The notes under the pieces: generated by a model
The model's database searches: none
The model's input: only the letters and a program-made list of their open reading frames with translations
What the model was told of the DNA's origin: nothing
Translations under genes and position numbers: made by a program
Assembly (NCBI GenBank): GCA_900751665.1
Contig: CAADSV010000077.1
Span: 1-16,621 of the forward strand
Direction: 5' to 3'
Source: an uncultured Collinsella sp.
GTDB lineage: Bacteria; Actinomycetota; Coriobacteriia; Coriobacteriales; Coriobacteriaceae
DNA: 16,621 bases
In this document: piece after piece, positions 1 through 5,521 of the stretch
How positions within the stretch are numbered: position 1 is the first letter of the stretch
Layout of the letters: each line of letters opens with the position of its first letter

Positions 1-141
1 CGTGCCCCGGGTGCGCCACATCCCCCCCCCGCCCCTCAAACCCAAGCCGGCCATAAGAGTGCGAAGGGCATCCGCGCGATCGGCGCAGATGCCCTGTGAA
101 ATCAGTTCGTCATCGAGACGCACGCGTTTCATGAATGCCAT
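1..141 (-). CDS. tlyA: TlyA-family rRNA 2'-O-methyltransferase, N-terminal S4 domain (partial)
   Basis: Only the first 47 codons are in the window; the gene continues past the left edge. The start ATG (141-139) shares one base with the xseB stop TGA, suggesting translational coupling; a second ATG lies at 132-130. The residues KRVRLDDELISQGICADRAD followed by an ALRTLMAGL segment match the S4 RNA-binding domain that opens TlyA/YqxC proteins. These are hemolysin-like methyltransferases that modify 16S and 23S rRNA in other actinobacteria. In Bacillus the homologue lies downstream of xseB in the same order. After AGL the frame enters a run of nine G (plus-strand C at 22-30) and reads MWRTRGT, which does not resemble the family. 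One extra base would give DVAHPGH, a better S4 ending, so the gene may be frameshifted here or the tract miscalled. The methyltransferase domain is not visible. Confidence 0.72.
   Translation of the reverse strand, partial: MAFMKRVRLDDELISQGICADRADALRTLMAGLGLRGGGGMWRTRGT
22..30. repeat. Homopolymer tract C9 (G9 on the coding strand) in tlyA
   Basis: Nine consecutive C on the plus strand, close to a further C4 run, lie inside the S4-domain codons of tlyA. Such tracts are prone to slippage and to sequencing or assembly error. The two sides of the tract fit the TlyA family only in different reading frames. Confidence 0.9.
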
Positions 142-407
142 CAACCATTCGTATCCGGAGATGCAGCCTGCCTATCTTGGGACTCGTTTGCCGCATCCTC
201 ATCGTATTCCTGCTCGAGCTTGTCGGCCTCACGCGGCGTCAGCTCAAACTTGTCGACCATATCGACCGCACGGGAGCCCAGCTCAATCGCCTCGTCAAAC
301 AAATCGAGCGAACGCTCCAAGGACGTATCCTTGGAGCGAACGGTAGCGATAATCTGGTCCAAGCGGTCCGAGATCTCGTCGAAGTTGCGGACGGAACCCT
401 CTGGCAT
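141..407 (-). CDS. xseB: Exodeoxyribonuclease VII small subunit
   Basis: The 88-residue protein has the small helical XseB fold signature: FDEISDRLDQIIATVRSKD, then LERSLDLFDEAIELGSRAVD, with about 20 extra acidic residues at the C-terminus. XseB binds the catalytic subunit XseA to form exonuclease VII, which degrades single-stranded DNA in recombination and repair. The start ATG (407-405) lies 2 bases after the nusB stop and has an AGGAG ribosome-binding site inside the end of nusB, 5 bases upstream. It is followed directly by tlyA with a 1-base stop/start overlap. In Bacillus xseA lies immediately upstream of xseB; here the neighbour is nusB, so xseA must be elsewhere or absent. The length is normal for the family. 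Confidence 0.9.
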   Translation of the reverse strand: MPEGSVRNFDEISDRLDQIIATVRSKDTSLERSLDLFDEAIELGSRAVDMVDKFELTPREADKLEQEYDEDAANESQDRQAASPDTNG

Positions 408-409
408 GG

Positions 410-997
410 CTACTCCTCGACGGAGTCGGCCTCGACGGCCTCAGCAGCGTCCGGATCCTCGGCAAGTACACCGGCGGCAGCCTGAGCGGCAGCGACCTTG
501 GCGGCCGCCTCGGCAGCCTGTGCCTCCTCGCGAGCACGATCCTCGGCCAGCAGCTCTTGGTACAGATCCTCACCCGGCAGCTCCTCGCTGCGAGCGATCT
601 TGCCCAGCACGCCGTTGACAAACGATGCGGACTGGTCGGTACCATAAGCCTTAGCGATCTCGACGGCCTCGTTGATCACGATGGCGTCCGAGACCTCTTC
701 GTCGGTGAGGAAGCGCATCTCATAGACGGCGATACGCAGCAGGTTGCGGTCGGCGCCGGGCATGCGAATAAGATCCCAGTTCTTGGCGACGGCGCGCAGG
801 GCACAGTCGATGCGATCGATATGCTCGTAGGCACCGCGGCAAAGCTCCAGCGCATAGGGGTCGAGGGGACCCTTCGAAATCAGGAAATCGCCCTCGAGGA
901 CGCGCTCGAGCGGGCTGTCCGTGGCCTCGGCCTGGAACAGCAGCTGCAGCGCCTGACTGCGGGCAAGCGTACGCCCGCGATAAACCTTAAGGCTCAA
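410..997 (-). CDS. nusB: Transcription antitermination factor NusB with C-terminal Ala/Glu extension
   Basis: NusB binds boxA RNA with S10 (NusE) and promotes rRNA antitermination. Residues 1-140 carry the family pattern: R-T-L-A-R-S-Q-A-L-Q-L-L near the start, RNLLRIAVYEM (84-94), INEAVEIAKAYGTDQSASFV (108-127) and NGVLGKI (128-134). The total of 195 residues exceeds the usual 130-150 because residues 140-195 form a low-complexity Ala/Glu tail of unknown role. The chosen start is TTG at 997-995. It has an AAGGAG site (plus-strand 1004-1009) with 6-base spacing, and no other in-frame start fits as well. It begins 3 bases after the stop of the Asp23-family gene and is followed by xseB after 2 bases, so it is part of the efp operon. 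Confidence 0.93.
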   Translation of the reverse strand: MSLKVYRGRTLARSQALQLLFQAEATDSPLERVLEGDFLISKGPLDPYALELCRGAYEHIDRIDCALRAVAKNWDLIRMPGADRNLLRIAVYEMRFLTDEEVSDAIVINEAVEIAKAYGTDQSASFVNGVLGKIARSEELPGEDLYQELLAEDRAREEAQAAEAAAKVAAAQAAAGVLAEDPDAAEAVEADSVEE

Positions 998-1000
998 AGG

Positions 1001-1363
1001 TTACTCCTTGGGGAAAACGAGGCCGTCGATGCAAACGTCAACGCACTCGACCTCGACGCCCACCTGGGCATCGATGGCGGCGACCACGGCGGCGCGAACG
1101 GCCTCGGCGAGTTTCTTGAACGGATAGCCAAAGAACACCACGACACGCACGGTGAGTGCGAGCTTGTCGCCGACGACCTCGGCCTCGACCGACGGCTCGG
1201 AAGCCGGGGCCTTGGACGAAAGCATCATGGAGACAAGGTTGGTGGCAAGGTCCTTGACGCCAACGGAGGCGATGCCCTCGACATCCGACACGGCGCGCGA
1301 GACGATGGCGGTCAGAACATCGGGCGAAATGCCGATGCCGTCAATCTTGATTTCCTGGGGCAT
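1001..1363 (-). CDS. Asp23/Gls24 family protein (YqhY-like, DUF322)
   Basis: The 120-residue protein matches the Asp23/YqhY family: an early ISPDVLTAIVSRAVSDVEGI segment, the GVKDLATNLVS stretch, and a late VRVVVFFGYPFKKLAEAVRA helix region before VDVCIDGLVF. Bacillus YqhY sits between accC and nusB and is linked to acetyl-CoA carboxylase activity; staphylococcal Asp23 is a membrane-associated stress protein. The biochemical role of this copy is unknown. It keeps its place next to nusB, but the accB and accC genes found beside it in Bacillus are not present. AGGAGG lies 4 bases before the ATG. No terminator is seen in the 24-base gap after efp, so the two are probably co-transcribed. Confidence 0.88.
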   Translation of the reverse strand: MPQEIKIDGIGISPDVLTAIVSRAVSDVEGIASVGVKDLATNLVSMMLSSKAPASEPSVEAEVVGDKLALTVRVVVFFGYPFKKLAEAVRAAVVAAIDAQVGVEVECVDVCIDGLVFPKE

Positions 1364-1387
1364 GAGTCCTCCTAGAAGAGTTGGTTG

Positions 1388-1951
1388 CTAGACGCGGGAG
1401 ACGAACTTGCCGTCGCGGGTGTCAACCTTAATGACCTCGCCCTCGTTGAGGTACATGGGGACCTGGATGACAGCGCCGGTGTCGATCGTGGCCGGCTTGG
1501 TGGAACCCTGGACGGTATCGCCCTTAAAGCCCGGGTCGGTCTGGACGATGGTGGTCTCGATGAACATCGGCGGGGTCACGCCCATGAGCTCATCGTCGGC
1601 AAAGAGCAGCTGGCAGATGTCGTTCTCGCGCAGCCACTTGGAGTTCTCGCCCACCATGTCCTCGGGAACGGGAACCTGCTCATAGGTCTCATTGTCCATG
1701 AAGATGTAGTCGGCGCCATCGTTGTAGAGGTACTGGAACTCACGGGTGGTGAGCATAACGCTCTCGAACTTGGTGCCGGCGTTGCAGGTGTTCTCGACGA
1801 CGCGGCCGCTCTTGATGTCGCGGGTCTTGTAGCGCACAAACGCGCCGCCCTTGCCCGGCTTGACATGCTGGAACTCGACGATGGTGTAGACCTTGTCCTT
1901 AATGCGGAGACCGAGGCCGTTCTTGAAGTCGGCAGTAGAAATGGTAGGCAT
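1388..1951 (-). CDS. efp: Translation elongation factor P
   Basis: EF-P binds ribosomes stalled at polyproline stretches and stimulates peptide-bond formation. The 187-residue protein starts MPTISTADFKNGLGLRI and has the usual three beta-domain layout. The loop that contacts the P-site tRNA reads HVKPGKGGAF, with Lys34 at the tip, the residue modified in species that carry a modification system. No modification gene (epmA/B, earP or similar) is in the window. I chose the ATG at 1951-1949 because it has GAAAGG 6-7 bases upstream and gives the normal family length; the longer reading frame adds 11 unlikely residues. Promoter elements lie 60-85 bases upstream. It is the first gene of the operon leading to tlyA. 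Confidence 0.96.
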   Translation of the reverse strand: MPTISTADFKNGLGLRIKDKVYTIVEFQHVKPGKGGAFVRYKTRDIKSGRVVENTCNAGTKFESVMLTTREFQYLYNDGADYIFMDNETYEQVPVPEDMVGENSKWLRENDICQLLFADDELMGVTPPMFIETTIVQTDPGFKGDTVQGSTKPATIDTGAVIQVPMYLNEGEVIKVDTRDGKFVSRV

Positions 1952-2008
1952 AGCGACCTTTCTTGTTATGGGCAGAACGCACAAGCGTCCAAATTACATA
2001 CGACCGAA

Positions 2009-2037
2009 ATTATACACTTGCAGACGGCGCCTGCAGC
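2009..2037 (-). promoter_or_regulatory. Probable efp operon promoter
   Basis: On the minus strand there is a perfect -10 hexamer TATAAT (2014-2009). At a 17-base spacing upstream is only a weak -35, GCTGCA (2037-2032). It lies between the terminator of the peptidase gene and the efp start, where a promoter is expected. Confidence 0.6.
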
Positions 2038-2044
2038 GAGCGCA

Positions 2045-2088
2045 TAAAAAGAGAACGCGGGGCACCCGAATCTATCCGGACGCCCCGC
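2045..2088 (-). terminator. Intrinsic terminator after the M24 peptidase gene
   Basis: The arms at 2057-2063 and 2082-2088 are perfectly complementary (GCGGGGC/GCCCCGC). The inner part can pair further through CCG/CGG. On the minus strand the hairpin is followed, after about 6 bases, by TTTTT (plus-strand A at 2046-2050). It starts 23 bases after the peptidase stop codon. Confidence 0.75.
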
Positions 2089-2110
2089 CCCAAAAATCTA
2101 TCGAAATGGG

Positions 2111-3241
2111 CTAGCAATCGATGATGTGCAGGTCGTGCGGGGTCTTGGTGAAGGGCTCGTAGCCGTTCTCGGTGACCACGCCGTAGTCCTCCAGACGCAC
2201 GCCGCCCACACCGGGCAGATACACGCCGGGCTCCATGGTGATAACCGAGCCGACCTCGATGATGTTCTTGCTGCGGTTGAAGTTGGGCAGCTCATGGATG
2301 TCGATGCCCACGCCGTGGCCCAGACCATGGTTGTAGTAATCGCCATAGCCGGCATCGCCGATGATCTTCTTGGAAAGCTTGAAAATGTCGTTGCCCTCGA
2401 CGCCCGGATGGATGGCGGCGACACACTCCTCGTGGGTGCGGCGCACGAGCGCGTACAGGTCGAGCTGCTCCTGGGTAGGCTCGCCCATCACGACGGTGCG
2501 CGTCATGTCGGAACGATAGTCGCAGTAGCCCGCGCCGTAATCCATAAGAACGAAGTCGCCCTTCTCGATCACGCGGTCGCTCGGCACGGCGTGCGGGTTG
2601 GCGGTGTTGGGACCGCTCGCCACGATGGAGCCGAAAGCCAGGCTGTCGGCGCCGTTGGCGAACATAAAGTTCTCGAGCTCGTTGCGAACCTGCTTCTCGG
2701 TCATACCGGGCTTAATAAAGCCGAGCATATGCTGGAAGGCGGCGTCGGTAATCGACTGCGCATGGCGCATGAGCTCGATCTCCTCGTCGTCCTTGATGGC
2801 GCGCATCTTGCGAATGTCGTCATGCATCAGCGGCAACATGCAGGCGACGGAACGATCCTCCAGACCACGCTGGATACCCTGGTAGAAGTTGATCTGCATG
2901 TCGTCCTCGACAGCGCAGACGCGGCACTTGTTGGCCGCGATCTTGCCGGCGACCCAACCGGGGATGGTGCCCTCGTCCATGTCGTAGACCCCGGGGCTGC
3001 CGGCGGGCGTGTTCTCCTCAAAGCTGTTGAGGTAGCGCGAGTCGGTATGGAACAGGCACTGGTCAGCCGTAATAAACGCCGCGTGCGGGAACTCGAAGGT
3101 GTAGTCGAAGACGCCCTTCACGCCCGTGAGCCAACGAAGATTGGCCTCGTCGCGTACCACGATAGCGTCGTAGCCGCGCTCGACCATCAGGGCACGGACA
3201 CGTTCGATACGACCGGCAGGACCGGCAGCAAACTCAGACAT
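2111..3241 (-). CDS. M24 family Xaa-Pro aminopeptidase/dipeptidase
   Basis: The 376-residue metallopeptidase is of the pita-bread fold and probably removes residues next to proline in peptides. Residues 10-150 form a creatinase-like N-terminal domain and about 155-375 the catalytic domain. All five metal ligands are present: D234 (LMDYGAG), D245 (RSDMTRT), H309 (HGLGHG), E337 (TMEPGVY) and E351 (RLEDYG). Length and motifs fit bacterial PepP/PepQ-type enzymes related to Bacillus YqhT, which is also near efp; whether it is an aminopeptidase or prolidase cannot be read from sequence. The ATG has AAAGGA 6 bases upstream. A terminator precedes the gene and another follows it, so it may be its own transcription unit or depend on readthrough. 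Confidence 0.92.
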   Translation of the reverse strand: MSEFAAGPAGRIERVRALMVERGYDAIVVRDEANLRWLTGVKGVFDYTFEFPHAAFITADQCLFHTDSRYLNSFEENTPAGSPGVYDMDEGTIPGWVAGKIAANKCRVCAVEDDMQINFYQGIQRGLEDRSVACMLPLMHDDIRKMRAIKDDEEIELMRHAQSITDAAFQHMLGFIKPGMTEKQVRNELENFMFANGADSLAFGSIVASGPNTANPHAVPSDRVIEKGDFVLMDYGAGYCDYRSDMTRTVVMGEPTQEQLDLYALVRRTHEECVAAIHPGVEGNDIFKLSKKIIGDAGYGDYYNHGLGHGVGIDIHELPNFNRSKNIIEVGSVITMEPGVYLPGVGGVRLEDYGVVTENGYEPFTKTPHDLHIIDC

Positions 3242-3264
3242 GCAGATTCCTTTCTTATTGTCTC

Positions 3265-3336
3265 AAAAAGTGCGGGACGGGTCTCAACCGAACGTCGGAA
3301 TCGCATGCGAACCGCAACCGATTGGAAACCCGTCCC
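3265..3336 (-). terminator. Terminator or attenuator between the aroB-like gene and the M24 peptidase gene
   Basis: A perfect 9-bp stem is formed by 3274-3282 (GGGACGGGT) and 3328-3336 (ACCCGTCCC). The long loop contains its own small hairpin and the 10-base palindrome TCGCATGCGA (3301-3310). On the minus strand it is followed by GCAC and TTTTT (plus-strand A at 3265-3269). It may end the alaS-to-aroB-like operon or act as an attenuator in the peptidase leader. Confidence 0.65.
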
Positions 3337-3341
3337 TCAAC

Positions 3342-3367
3342 ATGATACGAAAGACGATGGATGTCAA
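3342..3367 (-). promoter_or_regulatory. Possible promoter upstream of the peptidase hairpin
   Basis: A perfect -35 hexamer TTGACA (3367-3362) lies just after the stop of the aroB-like gene. The best -10, TATCAT (3347-3342), matches 5 of 6 but the spacing is only 14 bases, shorter than normal. If real, transcripts would start at the hairpin. Confidence 0.3.
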
Positions 3368-3373
3368 TAAATC

Positions 3374-4483
3374 TTAGAGAAGTTCTTTGCGAGAAGCCAA
3401 GTAGGCGTGAGCATGGCGCTCAAGAACCTCGTCCTCAACGCCCGTTAGACGAATGGCGCCGAGTGCCGCGGGCAGCGGCAACATACTGCGGTTCGAGCGG
3501 GCGAACTGCTGCCTGCGGAACTCCTCGATAAACGCGGTGGGCTCCAGGTCGAAGGCAAGCTCCTCGATGCCAAAGTCCTCCAGGCAGTCATCGACCTCAA
3601 AAACGTAATCGATATCGAAGTCGCAGGCATCGTGGGCAACGCGCGCCTCAAAACGCATGCCCTCGGACAACAGCTGGTAGGCAGGGATCTGCGAAGCGGC
3701 ATCGCCCAGGCAGGCGCGCAGGGTACGCTCCCCCGTCTTACCAAAATCGAGCGCATGGCGGGCGCTCGGGTTCGTGGCCATCAGTACGTCCTTGCGGGCA
3801 GTCTGAGACCACTGAACGGCATTGACGAGCGCGACCTCCTCGCCCGCGAGAATCTCGGGGACGGTCTCAGTAAACTGATTCCAGCGGGACTTGCTGCTCG
3901 AAAGCATGGTGCCAACAAGTTCCACATAGCCGAGCTTGAGGTCCTCGGGGTCCGCCTCGCGAACAAGGTCGAGGTCACACACGACCAAGCCCGGCTCGGG
4001 ACGAAACGCGATAGCAGGAAGCGCATTCGCCGACGAGGCGACGAGCGGCTTCATGGTCGTCGCGACCGTGAGCATGGCATCGAACGTCGTCGGCAGCAAG
4101 GCGCACTCGGTGCGACCGCACCACTGATTGGCACACCAGCAAACGACCGAGCAGGTCGACGTGTCGCCGACAGCGACAACGAGATCGTCGCAGGTAATGC
4201 CGATAGCCGACAGAGCGCCAAAAACGGTATCGGCATCGGCCAGCGTAGCACCGGCAGGCGAAACCTCAAGCGAAAGCTGCGACACGGCAAAACCGGCGTC
4301 GACCAGCGCATGCTCGACGACCTCACCAAAACGCTCGGATGTGGCGTCGTTCCAAACCACCATCGCGCGCTTAGGCTTGCCCACAGCCGAGGCAAACATG
4401 CGCGACAGTTCCTCGAACGCGCCCAATCCGACGCGGACATCGACACTGCGGTTTTGGAAATTGATAAGTTGACGGCGAATCAT
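3374..4483 (-). CDS. 3-dehydroquinate synthase homologue lacking catalytic residues
   Basis: The 369-residue protein follows the AroB domain plan: an N-terminal nucleotide-binding part and a C-terminal helical part. Recognisable positions are VAVGD (103-107, for the GGG..GD motif), LPTTFDAM (130-137, for QVPTTLLAM) and GYVELV (185-190, for GYAEVIK, keeping the zinc-ligand glutamate E188). Other key positions are changed: the family NFGHTFGHAIE reads DFGKTGERTLR (246-256), losing both histidines, the later HGEAV motif is not recognisable, and the lysine after the GYAEVI segment is Gly191. Normal zinc binding and DAHP cyclisation look impossible. Its ATG overlaps the aroK stop as ATGA (4483-4480), so the two are coupled. 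The frame is intact over a normal length, so it is probably a maintained protein with an altered role rather than a pseudogene. Databases may name it aroB. Confidence 0.78.
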   Translation of the reverse strand: MIRRQLINFQNRSVDVRVGLGAFEELSRMFASAVGKPKRAMVVWNDATSERFGEVVEHALVDAGFAVSQLSLEVSPAGATLADADTVFGALSAIGITCDDLVVAVGDTSTCSVVCWCANQWCGRTECALLPTTFDAMLTVATTMKPLVASSANALPAIAFRPEPGLVVCDLDLVREADPEDLKLGYVELVGTMLSSSKSRWNQFTETVPEILAGEEVALVNAVQWSQTARKDVLMATNPSARHALDFGKTGERTLRACLGDAASQIPAYQLLSEGMRFEARVAHDACDFDIDYVFEVDDCLEDFGIEELAFDLEPTAFIEEFRRQQFARSNRSMLPLPAALGAIRLTGVEDEVLERHAHAYLASRKELL

Positions 4484-5013
4484 AGCAGCCCACGCTCCAA
4501 AAGCATCTCGGCACAAAGGTAGGAAACGTCCTCGAAGGACTTGTTGCGAATATCAAGGGTAATATCGGCGGCCTGGCGATACAGCGGACGGCGATGCTCA
4601 AACAGGCGCGCAGCATGCTCGGGCGAGCGGAAATCGGGCCGGGTATCAGAGCGGCGAATCTGGCGCAACGAGTCCTCAAAGTCGCCTTCGAGGTACACAC
4701 ACGTACCCATCTCGTGCATCAGTTCAATGTTCACCGGCGTCTCGACGATGCCACCCCCGCACGATACCAGCAGGCTGCGCTCGCTCTGAAGCGAACGAAG
4801 TGCCGAGGTCTCGAGCTCGCGAAAACGATCCTCGCCCTCGGACTTAAAAATCTCGGTCACCGACTTGCCGCATCGACGCACAACCAAACGATCGGTATCG
4901 ATGAATCGACGCTTGAACATAGTGCCCACGTTGCGCGCAAGCGTCGATTTGCCCGCGCCCAAAAAGCCGATAAAGAAGATATGGTCGCAGCCGTGTTTGA
5001 TGTGCTGAGACAT
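4480..5013 (-). CDS. aroK: Shikimate kinase
   Basis: This enzyme phosphorylates shikimate with ATP in the pathway to chorismate and aromatic amino acids. The 177-residue protein has an intact P-loop GFLGAGKST (16-24), the acidic DTD (39-41), the substrate-binding FRELE (64-68), CGGG (85-88), and the RRPLYRQAAD segment (141-150) with the arginine that contacts substrate. All residues expected of an active kinase are visible. It starts 8 bases after the YqeG-like gene stop with a weak AGG site, and its stop overlaps the start of the aroB-like gene. aroE, aroC, aroA and aroQ are not in the window. A different small-molecule substrate is possible, but the motif set favours shikimate. Confidence 0.9.
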   Translation of the reverse strand: MSQHIKHGCDHIFFIGFLGAGKSTLARNVGTMFKRRFIDTDRLVVRRCGKSVTEIFKSEGEDRFRELETSALRSLQSERSLLVSCGGGIVETPVNIELMHEMGTCVYLEGDFEDSLRQIRRSDTRPDFRSPEHAARLFEHRRPLYRQAADITLDIRNKSFEDVSYLCAEMLLERGLL

Positions 5014-5021
5014 GGCGAAAC

Positions 5022-5519
5022 CTATTCCTCGCAGGGAAGGTCGCGCAGGGCCCGGCGCTCAAAGATACGGAAGATCTGCGTGTACCACAGGTCCTGGGTG
5101 GCCTGCGGCTTGACCAGAATAGTGTCAACGCCGGCAAAGTTACCGCTCCACACGTCCGTGTAAAGCTGATCGCCGATTAGCACGGCCTCGTCGGCCGTGG
5201 CGCCCAGACGCTTAAGGCCCGCTTTGAGGGCAAATGGTGCCGGCTTCATGGCATGGCTAATGGCCTCGAGCCCCAACTCGCGCGCCGATGCCATGACCTG
5301 GTCGCGATGCCAGTTGTTGGACACCATGCACAGCTTAAAGCCCTTAGCATGGGCGGCCTCGAGCCAGGCGGAGACCGCAGCGGGTACCTGCTCGGTATCA
5401 CGCGGCACCAGGGTGTTGTCGCGATCGAGCAGAATGGCGCGCTTGCCGTCGGCCCAGAGGGTATCGAGGTCGATGCGATCGACCGAGACAACATATCGTT
5501 TGGGGCTAAAAATCCTCAT
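5022..5519 (-). CDS. YqeG-like HAD-IIIA family phosphatase
   Basis: The 165-residue protein carries the four HAD phosphatase motifs: DRDNT (32-36, nucleophile D32 and acid/base D34), SNN (67-69), K92 in MKPAP, and GDQLYTD (116-122). This layout and length match the YqeG group. The substrate is unknown; in Firmicutes yqeG sits near the ribosome-assembly GTPase gene yqeH and aroE. I chose the ATG at 5519-5517, two bases after the mltG stop; an in-frame TTG at 5531 would add four residues and overlap mltG. It lies between mltG and aroK in what looks like one operon. The motifs are intact, so catalytic activity is expected. Confidence 0.85.
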   Translation of the reverse strand: MRIFSPKRYVVSVDRIDLDTLWADGKRAILLDRDNTLVPRDTEQVPAAVSAWLEAAHAKGFKLCMVSNNWHRDQVMASARELGLEAISHAMKPAPFALKAGLKRLGATADEAVLIGDQLYTDVWSGNFAGVDTILVKPQATQDLWYTQIFRIFERRALRDLPCEE

Positions 5520-5521
5520 GA

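Noticed and set aside
557..2047. Plus-strand frames of 272 and 220 codons opposite nusB, the Asp23 gene and efp.
   Set aside because: They lie antisense to well-supported genes and show biased His/Asp/Gly/Leu composition typical of shadows.
3301..3310. The palindrome TCGCATGCGA as an independent operator.
   Set aside because: It sits in the loop of the terminator hairpin and can be explained as part of that RNA structure; no second copy was noticed.
2126..3370. A 414-codon plus-strand frame opposite the M24 peptidase gene.
   Set aside because: It mirrors the peptidase codons, has no family resemblance, and runs through the terminator hairpin.
3632..4522. A 296-codon plus-strand frame opposite the aroB-like gene.
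   Set aside because: It has no domain pattern. The minus-strand frame has recognisable AroB segments and a coupled start.
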